DNA of 64,000 bases from Anaerolineales bacterium (GCA_020634855.1 JACKAU010000012.1:124001-188000), one strand, 5' to 3'; positions 37,178-46,605 are shown, counted from the stretch's first letter. Numbers and translations are program-made. Notes: generated by a model from the sequence alone, not told the origin.

Positions 37178-38770
37178 TTACGTAATATGCACCTGACCAT
37201 TGCGCATGGTTACCTTCCGCCCGCCACCGCTCAATTCGATGGACTGGGCCTGGCTGTCGATAACCACTTTTTGGCCGCTACGATCGATGATCTCGATCTT
37301 TTCCCCGCCACTGGAGTCATCCAGCAGGATTTGATGCCCGCTGCGCGATTTGACCAGACGCTGGTTGACTTTGCCGCCGCCGACGACATCGGTGTTGCTT
37401 TTGGGCGGCTTGTCCTGACTATTCCACAGCACCCCAATAATATAGGGCCGGTGCATATCGCCATGTTCAAAAGCCACCAATACTTCGTCGTTAATTTCAG
37501 GTAGATAGAAAAATCCGCGATCCGGGCCGGCCATAGGCGAGGCGATGCGCACCCAGTCGCTTTCAATATCGCCCAACCAGTTGTACTTTACTTTGACGCG
37601 CCCCAGATCAAATTTGTCGTTGAGATTAGTCACCAGGCCGGTCACGACGCCGTGCAGCCGGGGCTGCGCCGACAAGCGATCATCTCTAGCCCGTAGCAAA
37701 TAACGCAGCGTCTGAGGATGGCGACCGGTAATCGTAAATCTCGTTTCATAGCCTGCTGCACTGTAGGTATGGGTGGCAGACGTCACAAAATAGTGACCGC
37801 TGAATCTTTGGCCCAAGCCTTTCAGGGTAATAAACCAACCCGCCTTGACTCTGGGGTCGCCACGACAGATCCCTTCAGCCTGAATGAACTCACGGCTTAG
37901 GTCATCACTCAAGCGCGCAGCCAACGCCTCAGCCTCAGCCGCGCTGAAGACAGGTTGATTGACCAACACCGACTCGGCGGTTGACCTAAAAATCTTCTTG
38001 GCCGTAGCACCGCCGGTCTCTTCTAGCCCGCCCTGATTAAGATCGCTATTAGGGCTGGCTTGGCCCATGATCCGGTTCTTACTTTTGGCATCCCAGCCCT
38101 TAACCGTAACCCGGTCAGTCTGGCGGATGGTGGACAATCGCGGTTGAAAACCGGACAACGTTTCACCCAATTCAAATTCCGGCCCATTTCCCTGGCTCCA
38201 GGTAGATTTCTTGAAAAATAAAGTCCCTTCGGCTGCGTAGACCTGAAAACCCACCCGTTCGGCCAGCGCCAGCAAAAACTCCATATTCGTTTGGTTATTT
38301 TGCAGCAGATAATCGTAACGCACTGTGGTTGCATCAAGCTCCGGGATCAGGTCGGCCTCCTCGGCAATTGTTTTGATGATTTGGGCGATGCTTAGGTTGG
38401 CGAAGGTGCGGGTCTGCTTGCCGCGATGCAGCCGGTGTGATTTATCGTAGCCCCGCACGAGCAGGGTTGTCCGCCCCTGGGCTGAAAAGCTTGGCTCCAG
38501 ACTGGTTATCTCCCCGCACATCAGCAAGCCTTTCAGATTGCCCTGTTCTGCTCCGGTCTGGACCTTTATTTCGATCTCCTTTCCCGGCGCCAGATAGTCC
38601 TGGTCATCGACCCATTTTATTTTGGGATCGCGCACAACAATCGAAAACATATTCGGTTGGTACAAACTGCTATCGACCACAACTTCGCCTAGGGCATCCA
38701 TCAGCGGCTCGGGCAGCGGCTGACCGTTGGCCTTGATCAGAATTTGGGTAAAGTGTTTTTCTGTAGCCAA
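37178..38770 (-). CDS. eCIS spike protein, VgrG/gpD-like (Afp8)
   Basis: A 530-residue spike. I use the TTG at 38770 (ATEKHFTQILIKANG) because GAGGAAG lies upstream and the gene then does not overlap its neighbour; the frame is open to an ATG at 38848. Domains are a gpD/phage late-control part (1-330), then the gp5-like OB fold with LGRVKVKYNWLGDIESDWVRIASPMAG and HGDMHRPYIIGVLW, and a short beta-helix end with SRSGHQILLDDS. The trimer caps the tube and carries the PAAR tip. Confidence 0.88.
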   Translation of the reverse strand: MATEKHFTQILIKANGQPLPEPLMDALGEVVVDSSLYQPNMFSIVVRDPKIKWVDDQDYLAPGKEIEIKVQTGAEQGNLKGLLMCGEITSLEPSFSAQGRTTLLVRGYDKSHRLHRGKQTRTFANLSIAQIIKTIAEEADLIPELDATTVRYDYLLQNNQTNMEFLLALAERVGFQVYAAEGTLFFKKSTWSQGNGPEFELGETLSGFQPRLSTIRQTDRVTVKGWDAKSKNRIMGQASPNSDLNQGGLEETGGATAKKIFRSTAESVLVNQPVFSAAEAEALAARLSDDLSREFIQAEGICRGDPRVKAGWFITLKGLGQRFSGHYFVTSATHTYSAAGYETRFTITGRHPQTLRYLLRARDDRLSAQPRLHGVVTGLVTNLNDKFDLGRVKVKYNWLGDIESDWVRIASPMAGPDRGFFYLPEINDEVLVAFEHGDMHRPYIIGVLWNSQDKPPKSNTDVVGGGKVNQRLVKSRSGHQILLDDSSGGEKIEIIDRSGQKVVIDSQAQSIELSGGGRKVTMRNGQVHIT

Positions 38771-38792
38771 TGTTTCTTCCTCGTATGTCTGC

Positions 38793-39449
38793 CTAAGGCA
38801 GCGGTAAAAGCTTGAGTACTTGGCCGGGATGCAACGTCTTGGCATCAATCAAGTTGTTCGCCTGGGCAATGTGGCGCCAGTAGGCCGTATCGCCATACTC
38901 CTGAAAAGCAATCCAATCGATGGTCTGGCCTTCCTGAACGACCCACACTCGTCTAACCTCGCTCCGGGAGGTTGGATTTTGGCCTTTGGTCTTGGTATGC
39001 ACCTGGGTAAAAGAAACTTTTACTTCGGCTCGCAGCGGTGTTCCGTAAGGATCAAAAAGCTTGAAATTCTGTTCGATTTGTGAAATCACGGCCGTAAAAG
39101 ATAGAAATTTACCCCAGATAAATTGGCAGCGTGGCGGTTCGCTTTTGCCCGAACCTATGAGAGGCAGCCCGGATGGACTAATTTCGGTCATGGCCAGTAG
39201 CCCCGCATAACTGATTCGTACGTCTTCACCCGTACTTGTGGTATCAAACAAGAAGGGGATCGTCAGATCTTGTGCTTCTCCGCCGGCAAAAGCCACTTCA
39301 GCCGCATCGCCGCCAATGTTGACGCTTTCGTTCCACTTGACTTTTCGAATCAATGTAAAATCCTTAGGATTGAAGTGACAAAGCACAAAGATGCTAGGAT
39401 CATCTTCTTTGAATATTTTTGCTTTTTGAACACTAGGGCTGGTAGTCAA
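38793..39449 (-). CDS. eCIS baseplate hub protein with LysM domain (Afp7-like)
   Basis: A 218-residue protein. The C-terminal 50 residues form a LysM-like fold (VQEGQTIDWIAFQEYGDTAYWRHIA, then LHPGQVLKLLPLP). The first part has FVLCHFNPKDFTLIRKVKWN and a later EVKVSFTQV, as in the Afp7/gp53-like hub proteins. It lies directly before the spike gene, the usual order. Confidence 0.85.
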   Translation of the reverse strand: MTTSPSVQKAKIFKEDDPSIFVLCHFNPKDFTLIRKVKWNESVNIGGDAAEVAFAGGEAQDLTIPFLFDTTSTGEDVRISYAGLLAMTEISPSGLPLIGSGKSEPPRCQFIWGKFLSFTAVISQIEQNFKLFDPYGTPLRAEVKVSFTQVHTKTKGQNPTSRSEVRRVWVVQEGQTIDWIAFQEYGDTAYWRHIAQANNLIDAKTLHPGQVLKLLPLP

Positions 39450-39469
39450 TGTTATCTCCCTTTAAAAAA

Positions 39470-41608
39470 TTAGTAGAAGGCGCTTCGCTCACGTTCGATT
39501 GCCAGCATCCGCTTGACTATAGGATAGATTTCGCGGGCCAGTTGGTCGAGATTTTCAGTTTCGCCGGCTGACTGATCGGCCAAATGGGATATCCCCTGAT
39601 CAACTGTCTGCTCAACGGTCTCAACGTCCGTCTCAACCGCTGCTGCTCCCAACACCGTTGGAACAACCTGGCGTTGCAGATCAGGCGGCCCTGGCGTCGT
39701 CGAGTGGGCCGGCGGCATACGGACCGGCTCAAGGTTTGGCTGATCTGGGCGCGGGCCGGGCTGGACCGGCCGCACGGCTAAAGGTAATGGTGGGGTAGAG
39801 CGGCTGAGATGCTGGGAGTCCGGTCGAGTCGTTTCACCTGGGGGTCGCCCCTCGACTTGACGGTTAGCCCGCTCCAATCCGGTCGTAGGATGACGTTCTC
39901 CCTCACGCATATCGCTTGCTCGCTGGATTTCACCATGGCCGGTCCGCATCGACTGCGAGGCCGGTGGTGGCGTGAACACGGGTGTTTTCAGCCTTGCCGT
40001 TGCTTTTGATAAGATTTCTTGGCCCAAATCTAAGTCCGCCGTCTGCTCCAGGCGAGGCTGGCCCGACCTCGATGCTTCCGGCTTGCGTTGAAGCGGTTGG
40101 GCCTGGGACTGATCCGTTACTTTTTGGTCAGGTGGATAGGTTTCCTGTGGAAAAAGCTGTTTTGGGAATTCGGAAAGACGTTTAGGTTCCAAGTTCTCGG
40201 CCGGCAATTTTGGGCCGGAATGAATTCCAGGCTCAATCTTTTCTGCTGGGATTTCGGAATGTTCTATGGTAGGACCAATGTCCGGCTCGATCAAAGACGG
40301 TTCTATCCCCACAGTCTCAGGTGGTTTAGTTGGGGTAGAAAACCCGTCGCTCGGCTGTATCGACTCCTCTACGTCTGGCGGCGAAATGAGCCGGGTAGGA
40401 GCCGCCGACCGGGTGGTTTGATCCATTGGTTCGGGTTCTGCTCGATTCTCTACGGACTCTAACATCTCGGCCGGTGGTTCGGCAGCCGTCTGCACAAGCG
40501 TTTTGGCCGGCTGCCGGGGCGAGGCAGGTTTGACGTCTACCGGTGGCTCGGCTAGTTCAATTTTGGGGTCCTCTATCAAGTTTGTGGCGGGAGCAGATGG
40601 CTCCTCCACCTCCAGCGGTGAAGACTTGGAGATAGATGCTATCTTAGGTCGTTCATTGGCAGTCCTGTTTACTTCAACTTGAGCCGTGAATGGGTTTGGT
40701 TGGCCCTCTGCGTCAGGTGTCTCGCCAGGCCGGGACAATAGAGAGGAAGACGCCGTAGCGCTCTTTTTTTCGGACAATCCAGGCTCTGGTTCACTACTGC
40801 TGTCAGTCCCAGGCTCGGGCGACTCACTGGCCTCGGGGACGACTTCAGCCGGGTCCTCCGCTAACTGAACCGTTTCGACTTCTGGGGCGGCTCCAGCCGG
40901 TTCTTTCGCCAACTGAACCGTCTTGGCCTCGAGGGTGACTTCAGCCGGTTTTTCCGCTAATTGAACCGGCTCGGGGGCGGGTGGCCCGGCTTCAGTTTGA
41001 CTCGGAACCTCTTCTACCCGCGACACCACCCGGCGACTGCGCGCAGCGGGCCTCGGCCCCGACGACTGTTGTGGTTCGGCCGGCGACTGATCGGCACGTT
41101 CACCGCCGGATGAAGCTTCGTCGGCCCGCGCCCTCGCGACGGCCTGATGCAGCTTCTCAAAGGTTGACAGCGGCTTTGCAGAGTCGGCGTCGGGGCTAGG
41201 TCCGCCTGATTGGGCCGGTTGCCGCTGAATCCGGGTAGGCTCGCCGACTCCCGGTGCTGGCGGAGCCGACTCAGATCGGGTCGTTTCACGCGCTGCTTCA
41301 AAAGAGCGCCGGACCTCTTCAAACGAGGGCATAGAGTTCAACCAATCAGGCGTTTGTTCGGTTTCCACGGGTGCTTCGCCGGCCAAAATCAGCGGCGTGT
41401 TTCTGTCCGGTTGAGGCTGAACGACAGTCGGAGTCCGATCAGGGTGAATCCGGGGCCGGCGGCTGACGATGGTTTGGGCAAATTCGACCCAGGGAGAGAT
41501 GGAGCGCTGCACCCAACCTTGTCGGGCAGCCAAGCGAGTCGCCAAGCCGGTTGGGCTAGACAGGGGGGCTGGATTGTCTTTTGTCGGTACGTCGGATGTC
41601 ATTGTCAT
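39470..41608 (-). CDS. Large disordered eCIS protein with C-terminal IERERS motif
   Basis: A protein of about 712 residues, mostly Pro, Glu, Ser and Gln, hence probably disordered from about 60 to 670. Repeated phrases such as EPVQLAEKPAEV, KTVQLAKEPAGA and ETVQLAEDPAEV occur at about 210-260. The last 30 residues (LAREIYPIVKRMLAIERERS) match the end of the tube protein at 42090. No tape-measure gene was found in the cluster, and this long protein is one candidate for that role, but nothing in the sequence proves it. Two ATGs (41608, 41602) could start it. Confidence 0.6.
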   Translation of the reverse strand: MTMTSDVPTKDNPAPLSSPTGLATRLAARQGWVQRSISPWVEFAQTIVSRRPRIHPDRTPTVVQPQPDRNTPLILAGEAPVETEQTPDWLNSMPSFEEVRRSFEAARETTRSESAPPAPGVGEPTRIQRQPAQSGGPSPDADSAKPLSTFEKLHQAVARARADEASSGGERADQSPAEPQQSSGPRPAARSRRVVSRVEEVPSQTEAGPPAPEPVQLAEKPAEVTLEAKTVQLAKEPAGAAPEVETVQLAEDPAEVVPEASESPEPGTDSSSEPEPGLSEKKSATASSSLLSRPGETPDAEGQPNPFTAQVEVNRTANERPKIASISKSSPLEVEEPSAPATNLIEDPKIELAEPPVDVKPASPRQPAKTLVQTAAEPPAEMLESVENRAEPEPMDQTTRSAAPTRLISPPDVEESIQPSDGFSTPTKPPETVGIEPSLIEPDIGPTIEHSEIPAEKIEPGIHSGPKLPAENLEPKRLSEFPKQLFPQETYPPDQKVTDQSQAQPLQRKPEASRSGQPRLEQTADLDLGQEILSKATARLKTPVFTPPPASQSMRTGHGEIQRASDMREGERHPTTGLERANRQVEGRPPGETTRPDSQHLSRSTPPLPLAVRPVQPGPRPDQPNLEPVRMPPAHSTTPGPPDLQRQVVPTVLGAAAVETDVETVEQTVDQGISHLADQSAGETENLDQLAREIYPIVKRMLAIERERSAFY

Positions 41609-41612
41609 TAAC

Positions 41613-42074
41613 CTAGGCCACACGTTCCCAGCCGGTCATCTGCATACCGTGATGCACAAACTCCAGCGTTTCAATCGCTACCGCTTGGCCGCCGGTATTG
41701 AAATCAGGACCGCTCCACTTGACCGGATAGGCATTCTCCAGATTCCAGCGTTTGGCTTTTGTGCGATCCGGGCTAAAAAGCAGGATTGATACATTTTTTC
41801 GGTCAACCTTGGCGTCATACAGCCCTTTTTGAAACCAGTCCCACAGCATTTCGTCCTGATCGCTAATGCCGCGCTTAAGCGTAATGTTTGTATATTTGAT
41901 GCGGCCCGGCAGTTGGTGAACGTAGTGGTTCGTCCCGCCCTCTTCATGCGTCTCAGTTTCACGCTGGACACTCAGACCGCTGCATTCGGTAAACCAGGCT
42001 ACAATTTCCCCCCCGATTTCGATGGCGAAGCGAATGTTCGTGACCGGATTAACCAGTTCTGTTGGTGTGGACAT
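41613..42074 (-). CDS. eCIS inner tube protein (gp19-like), third copy
   Basis: A 153-residue tube protein. NIRFAIEIGGEIVAWFTECSGL and the later PGRIKYTNITLKRGIS, then AYPVKWSGPDF with IETLEFVHHGM, are typical of the phage tail tube gp19/Afp family. Three tube proteins occur in this cluster; in Afp-type systems one forms the main tube and others sit at the baseplate end. This copy is the closest to the spike genes. Confidence 0.88.
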   Translation of the reverse strand: MSTPTELVNPVTNIRFAIEIGGEIVAWFTECSGLSVQRETETHEEGGTNHYVHQLPGRIKYTNITLKRGISDQDEMLWDWFQKGLYDAKVDRKNVSILLFSPDRTKAKRWNLENAYPVKWSGPDFNTGGQAVAIETLEFVHHGMQMTGWERVA

Positions 42075-42089
42075 AGCTGCTGTTCCTTT

Positions 42090-42695
42090 TTACCAAGCGG
42101 AGGACCGCTCGCGCTCGATAATCAATTCTTGTTTGAGAAGCGCGTACACCTGCCGCGCTAATTGCTGCCGGTCGATTGAGGCGGCTCTCGGTTCGGCTAC
42201 TGAAGCCGATCGCTCAATCCGACGTTGGATTGCAGCCCAGGCGGTTTGGATCGCCGGGCCATCTAACCCGCCGGTATCTTGGGCCAACTCCAGCGTCTCG
42301 ACCGCCATTTCTTTGGCCTCGGCTTTTAGCGTTACGCATGACCACTTGATCGGGTAACAGTTGACCAACTCCCACTGTCGAGCCACGGTCCGGTCAGGGT
42401 TGTAAATTAAGACCGTGGCGTGCCGTCGTTTGACCTGTCCGTTGTACTGCCCTGACTCAAACCAACGCCACAGCGATTCCCCGGCCAATCCGCGCTTAAG
42501 GGTTAGATTTTGGTGGGTTACCCGGCCGGGCAGCCGATGGCTGTAGTGATTGACCCCGCCTTCGAGAACGTCTTCCACTTTGCGCTTGATGGTCAGGCCG
42601 CCACATTCGCTAAACCAGCCGGCTACCAGGCCATCGATCCGCAGCTCAAACCGGAACGCCGCCACCGGATTAGTCTTGTCAACCGAGTTAGTCAT
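42090..42695 (-). CDS. eCIS tube protein with C-terminal extension, second copy
   Basis: A 201-residue protein. The first 140 residues are a gp19-like tube domain (FRFELRIDGLVAGWFSECGGL, PGRVTHQNLTLKRGLAG, CYPIKWSCVTL). A tail of 60 residues follows and ends LARQVYALLKQELIIERERS, shared with the protein at 39470. The extension should stick out of the tube or point into its lumen. The gene's 5' end overlaps its small neighbour by eight bases. Confidence 0.85.
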   Translation of the reverse strand: MTNSVDKTNPVAAFRFELRIDGLVAGWFSECGGLTIKRKVEDVLEGGVNHYSHRLPGRVTHQNLTLKRGLAGESLWRWFESGQYNGQVKRRHATVLIYNPDRTVARQWELVNCYPIKWSCVTLKAEAKEMAVETLELAQDTGGLDGPAIQTAWAAIQRRIERSASVAEPRAASIDRQQLARQVYALLKQELIIERERSSAW

Positions 42696-42918
42696 GGCTA
42701 ATCACTTGCGACCCCTGACTCAGCCTGCGATTAATCTTGGCAATTTCTGACACCCATTCCAGCCGCTCGCTATGCTCCAAATTCAAAATGGTCTCACGCG
42801 GCCAGTGAAAGTGATAAGCCAGATAGGCTACCTCCTCGCGCAGGCGATCGAGCGGGTAGCCTACAACTCCCCCACCTGAGCCAGATCGACCTCCACATTG
42901 GCCTGGCACTGCGGGCAA
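42688..42918 (-). CDS. DUF6760-like small eCIS protein
   Basis: A protein of about 55-76 residues. The core GYPLDRLREEVAYLAYHFHW, then REEILNLEHSER-like and WVSEIAKINRR phrases, is a compact helical domain found in eCIS and contractile-phage clusters, similar to a tail assembly chaperone half. The usual family begins right at VVGYPLD, where no ATG, GTG or TTG exists. The only upstream start (ATG at 42918) lies 58 bases inside the previous gene. Expression may depend on frameshifting or coupling with that gene. Confidence 0.65.
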   Translation of the reverse strand: MPAVPGQCGGRSGSGGGVVGYPLDRLREEVAYLAYHFHWPRETILNLEHSERLEWVSEIAKINRRLSQGSQVISHD

Positions 42919-43229
42919 GACAGTTTCAGGCGGCTGGACCCGTTTTCATTGATCCGGCGGTACAGCGCCTGAAGGTAGGTCAAATCAGCCGCAAACAGAT
43001 TCTCGATGACCTCCGGCGTCACTTCCGGCACGCCCTCCAGCCGGGTAATTACGCGAGAGAAGAGCAGAATGATCAGATAGGCCTGATTGGCCTGCACCCG
43101 ATGGTCTCGCAGCGGGGCGATTTCATCCATGGCTGTGGCCAGCCGCATGATGCCGGTTCGGTGCAGGTTGCCCTCAGGATCGACATAGCCTTGCGGCAGG
43201 GTAAATTCATACTCGGTCTGCAAGGTCAT
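42861..43229 (-). CDS. eCIS assembly-associated protein with a possible zinc knuckle
   Basis: A 122-residue protein. The region GYVDPEGNLHRTGIMRLATAMDEI is conserved in proteins next to eCIS tubes, and resembles phage tail assembly chaperones in placement. The end has a CPQC pair (about 108-111), perhaps half of a zinc site. The next gene starts inside its 3' end. Confidence 0.7.
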   Translation of the reverse strand: MTLQTEYEFTLPQGYVDPEGNLHRTGIMRLATAMDEIAPLRDHRVQANQAYLIILLFSRVITRLEGVPEVTPEVIENLFAADLTYLQALYRRINENGSSRLKLSCPQCQANVEVDLAQVGEL

Positions 43230-43237
43230 AGCGTCCT

Positions 43238-43714
43238 CTACAGTTCGCGGTACATACCTTCATGAACCAGCACCACTTCTTCGATACCGATGTCGTTGCC
43301 ATCTGATTTGAGATTGGGACCGGTACATTTGGATGGCCAGGCATTGGTAAAATGCCAGATGGCGACCGGTTTGTAGTCCCGATTCATCATGGTGATCGTA
43401 CAGTTTTTGCGGGCGCCTTTCAGGTCGCCTTTAACTACCTTGTCCCGCCAGGCCCAAATGTCCATCTCCGAGGTGATCCCGCGCTTGAGGGTGATGTCGG
43501 TCCATTTGAGTCGCCCCGGAATTTTGCGCGTGATCTCGTGGCCCTGTTTGTCAACAACCTTGTGCTCGGTCACGTCGTGCTCAGAGCCGATGCCGCCACA
43601 CTCGGTAAAATAGCCGGCCAGGGAGCCTTCAAGCTCAAGCATAAAATTAAAGCCAAGGAGCGGATCCTCCGAGTGGGAGTCATTTCGTTCTGATAAATAA
43701 GGTTCAGCTGCCAT
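43238..43714 (-). CDS. eCIS inner tube protein (gp19-like), first copy
   Basis: A 158-residue tube protein and probably the main one, because it follows the sheath gene directly. Family phrases are FNFMLELEGSLAGYFTECGG, PGRLKWTDITLKRGITS, AWPSKCTGPNL and GIEEVVLVHEGMYREL. Stacked hexamers of such proteins form the channel that holds cargo. Confidence 0.92.
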   Translation of the reverse strand: MAAEPYLSERNDSHSEDPLLGFNFMLELEGSLAGYFTECGGIGSEHDVTEHKVVDKQGHEITRKIPGRLKWTDITLKRGITSEMDIWAWRDKVVKGDLKGARKNCTITMMNRDYKPVAIWHFTNAWPSKCTGPNLKSDGNDIGIEEVVLVHEGMYREL

Positions 43715-43745
43715 TGTCTACTATCCTTTCTCAATCCTGTTGTTT

Positions 43746-45446
43746 TTATTCATATTCCGGCGACCACTGGCTAATGCGGAAAATCACAAATTCAGCCGGT
43801 TTGACCGGAGCCATACCAATTTCGATGATGAGTTGGCCTTGGTCGCGTATTTGAACCGGGTTAAGTTCCTCATCACACTTAACATAAAAGGCATCGGAGG
43901 GAGAAGCGCCAAACAAAGCCCCGGAACTCCAGACCGTGGTCAAAAAGGCAGTGGTATCCCGCCGGACGCGGGCCCAGAGCATCATATCGTTTGGTTCGAA
44001 AACGACCCACTGGGTGCCCCGCTCAATCGATTTTTCGACAAAGTTAAAAAGGCGGCGGACGTTGATGTAGCGCCAGGCCGGGTCGCTGGTTAGGGTGCGG
44101 GCGCCCCAAACGCGGATGCCCATGGCCGGAAACTTGCGAATGCAGTTGATACCCAGCGGGTTGAGTTCCTGCTGCTCGCCATGGGTAACGTCGTAGGCCA
44201 GGCCGATGGCGCCGGAGATGGTTTCGTTGGCCGGCGCTTTGTGGACGCCGCGGGTTTGGTCGTTGCGGGCCCAGACGCCGGCAATATGGCCGGAGGGCGG
44301 CATAAGCATCGGCTCATTCTTGACCGGGTCCATGATTTCGACCCAGGGGTAATACAAGGCCGCATAACTCGAGTCATAAGCCACGTCATCCTGACGCCAC
44401 TCCTTGATCTCCATCGGGTTCTTGTGGGGCGGCGAGTCCAAAATAGCGACCCGATCACCCATTAACTCACAGTGATCGATCATCAACTGCTGTACCGACT
44501 GGATCAATTTAGGGTCCGGCTCAGCTTCGCCCGGCATCGGCGTCATCAAATCGGGCGCACAAACCATGGTGACGTTGTCGATGGCCGCCAACCCTAAAAG
44601 GCCGGTTCGTTCGAGAGCGTCGCCCTGATACTCATCGAATTTGGCGGGCAACAACACTTGCTTGTCAATCTGCAAACTCTGCTGCTGGCCGTCTTTGGGC
44701 CAGGGTTTGGCCGGCAGGTCTTTTTGCTCCGGCAGGAACAATTCGACAAACTTGGGCGGCTTTTTGTTCTTGTAAGCAATTTTGACTTGCTGCTCATTAC
44801 TCCTTTTATCCAGCTCTTGGACCAGCGTCACGTCTTTCACCGTTTCCAACGGCTTCCAGTCATCGTGGCGATCCTTACGCTCGATAATTAAGGTGAAGGA
44901 CGAATCCGTGCCGTTGTCGGCGGCTTTGGAGGCCGAGTTGTTCGCCGGCGTTGCTTCTCCGGACGACTCGCCGGCGTTGGTGCTAGCTGTGGAGCTACTG
45001 TTCGTGGTTGAACCTTTTTTCAACTCCGGAGACTCAACCCTAACCCGGAGCTTAAGCCCTTCGAAGCCGGCCTGCTTGGCCTGAACGTTTAGCAGCTCCG
45101 ATTTGCCGTCGCTGCCCAGCAATTTAGCCGACGCTTTAGGGATAGTTTTGATGCTGAGAACATAGCAGCGCGTCCCGCCGTTCATAAAGTAGCCATAGAC
45201 CGCGTGGGGCAGGTAAGCGCCCTCGACAAAACTGCCAAAGGTCTCCTGGTACTGCCCCCAATTGGTTACCAACTGGGGCTTGAATACCACCTCTTCGATC
45301 ACGCGCTCGCGATTGATCATGCGGCTATATTCGGCCTTTTCCGTAAAGCCGATAAAGACCGGCAGGGCGGTACCGACCCCTTCAATCGGCTTGGGACCAC
45401 GATCGACCTCTTCCACATAGACGCCTGGCGCCAGATATTCGGGCAT
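43746..45446 (-). CDS. eCIS contractile sheath protein
   Basis: A 566-residue sheath. The start YLAPGVYVEEVDRGPKPIEGVGT and the end with YINVRRLFNFVEKSIERGTQWVVFEPND, TVWSSGALFGASP and IEIGMAPVKPAEFVIFRI are diagnostic. An insertion of about 130 residues (about 120-260), rich in Ser, Thr, Lys and Asp, sits on the outer face. Afp-like systems carry two or three sheath genes; only one is found here. Confidence 0.93.
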   Translation of the reverse strand: MPEYLAPGVYVEEVDRGPKPIEGVGTALPVFIGFTEKAEYSRMINRERVIEEVVFKPQLVTNWGQYQETFGSFVEGAYLPHAVYGYFMNGGTRCYVLSIKTIPKASAKLLGSDGKSELLNVQAKQAGFEGLKLRVRVESPELKKGSTTNSSSTASTNAGESSGEATPANNSASKAADNGTDSSFTLIIERKDRHDDWKPLETVKDVTLVQELDKRSNEQQVKIAYKNKKPPKFVELFLPEQKDLPAKPWPKDGQQQSLQIDKQVLLPAKFDEYQGDALERTGLLGLAAIDNVTMVCAPDLMTPMPGEAEPDPKLIQSVQQLMIDHCELMGDRVAILDSPPHKNPMEIKEWRQDDVAYDSSYAALYYPWVEIMDPVKNEPMLMPPSGHIAGVWARNDQTRGVHKAPANETISGAIGLAYDVTHGEQQELNPLGINCIRKFPAMGIRVWGARTLTSDPAWRYINVRRLFNFVEKSIERGTQWVVFEPNDMMLWARVRRDTTAFLTTVWSSGALFGASPSDAFYVKCDEELNPVQIRDQGQLIIEIGMAPVKPAEFVIFRISQWSPEYE

Positions 45447-45521
45447 AAGTTACTCTCCTTTAAAGATATGTTTTGTAGAACAAATAGCGATTTGTTTGGA
45501 TTTGAACAGCCTTGTCTCTCG

Positions 45522-46388
45522 CTACAGCTTTACCTCGAAATCCGCCGACGGAACGGTAATAACCTTGTGCTCCGCCCGGCGGTCGCCTACGTAAATCTCC
45601 AAGTTATAATCCCCGGCGGTTAAGTTGCCGAAGCTAAAGCGCCCATCCGCGTGAGGCCGGACTTCCACCCCTGCCTCGACCAGAATGAGGCGAATCGTTT
45701 CAAAGTCCAGCGGCTGATCGCTCGTCACCGTACCGCCGATGGTCCAGCGGTAGTGAGCGGCTTTGGCTTCGTCTGATGCATCTTCTTGCTCGCGGTAGGC
45801 TTTGTCGCGTCGTTTGAGATGTGGTTCAAAGCGCAGACCGCGTTCTTTAACAATTTTGACGGCCGGCATAGGCTCATAAGGATTGAGAGCCAGCGTCACC
45901 ACCACAGGGACCGAGGGACGAAGCTGGTTCTCCATCGCGCTCCAAATTTCAGCCGGATTGCGCAGGATGTCTTCCTGAGCCACGGTCAGACAGATTGGCA
46001 CGGGCTGCTCCTGCAAACGGTCGGGCAGCAGATCGACCGGCAGTTCCGGCGTGCGGAACAGGGCCATGAGGGCCACAGTCAGCAGGTAGTGCTCGTCATC
46101 CGGCTCGGTGGCCCAGGCGGTCAGCATATAGTGCAGATCCAGCCGGACCGGTCGCCGATGACGAGTGACGCTGTCGCCGTTGTGGGGCCTCACCTCCCAG
46201 GCCGGTCGGGTCTGGCGCAGCTTGCTGTTCTCCCGAACATCGTACAAGAACAGGTTGAGCGTGGCCCGGCTGAGCTTGGCCGACCAATCGCCCTTGGGCT
46301 GATCAAAACTAATGTCGATCCTATTCTCTTTGATCTGATCATCCCGCAGTAGCAACCGCCGCAGGGCTTCGTCTAGTTCGTTGATCAT
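45522..46388 (-). CDS. eCIS tail terminator, Pvc16/DUF4255-like
   Basis: A 288-residue protein. The first 190 residues match the Pvc16 N-terminal family: MINELDEALRRLL, ISFDQPKGDWSAKLSRATLNLFLYDVREN, and LDLHYMLTAWA. This is the cap that stops tube growth (Afp16). The end (about 210-288) adds a carboxypeptidase-regulatory-like beta domain (GGTVTSDQPLDF, LTAGDYNLEIYVGD). It begins the structural part of the cluster, after a palindrome-rich gap. Confidence 0.88.
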   Translation of the reverse strand: MINELDEALRRLLLRDDQIKENRIDISFDQPKGDWSAKLSRATLNLFLYDVRENSKLRQTRPAWEVRPHNGDSVTRHRRPVRLDLHYMLTAWATEPDDEHYLLTVALMALFRTPELPVDLLPDRLQEQPVPICLTVAQEDILRNPAEIWSAMENQLRPSVPVVVTLALNPYEPMPAVKIVKERGLRFEPHLKRRDKAYREQEDASDEAKAAHYRWTIGGTVTSDQPLDFETIRLILVEAGVEVRPHADGRFSFGNLTAGDYNLEIYVGDRRAEHKVITVPSADFEVKL

Positions 46389-46407
46389 GAGCCTCGGTCA
46401 TTTTTTT

Positions 46408-46605
46408 GTCCACAGATGGGCACAGATTTTCACAGATATTTTTTCCAGGACTTACATAGTTCTAAAGGTGACAGTCACTTGGCCGCTCTAAATCGACCTA
46501 TTTGGCCTAATCAATGCTGATTTATTAACAATAAGTGACTGTCACCTGACTTTTGCGTCTTGTTTTTTATCTTTCATCGGTGCCTATCTGTGTCCATCTG
46601 TGGAC
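46408..46605. repeat. Nested inverted repeats between cargo and structural genes
   Basis: An outer pair, GTCCACAGATGGGCACAGAT (46408-46427) and ATCTGTGTCCATCTGTGGAC (46586-46605), is complementary at 19 of 20 bases. An inner pair, AGGTGACAGTCACTT (46466-46480) and AAGTGACTGTCACCT (46533-46547), is perfect over 15. The gap between the genes at 46388 and 46608 is almost wholly made of this structure. It may be a small mobile element or an RNA fold that separates expression of the two gene groups. Confidence 0.75.

Noticed and set aside
40100..41200. Long plus-strand frames opposite the disordered eCIS protein
   Set aside because: They mirror a Pro/Glu-rich gene with strong codon bias and show no domain; they are shadows of the minus-strand gene.
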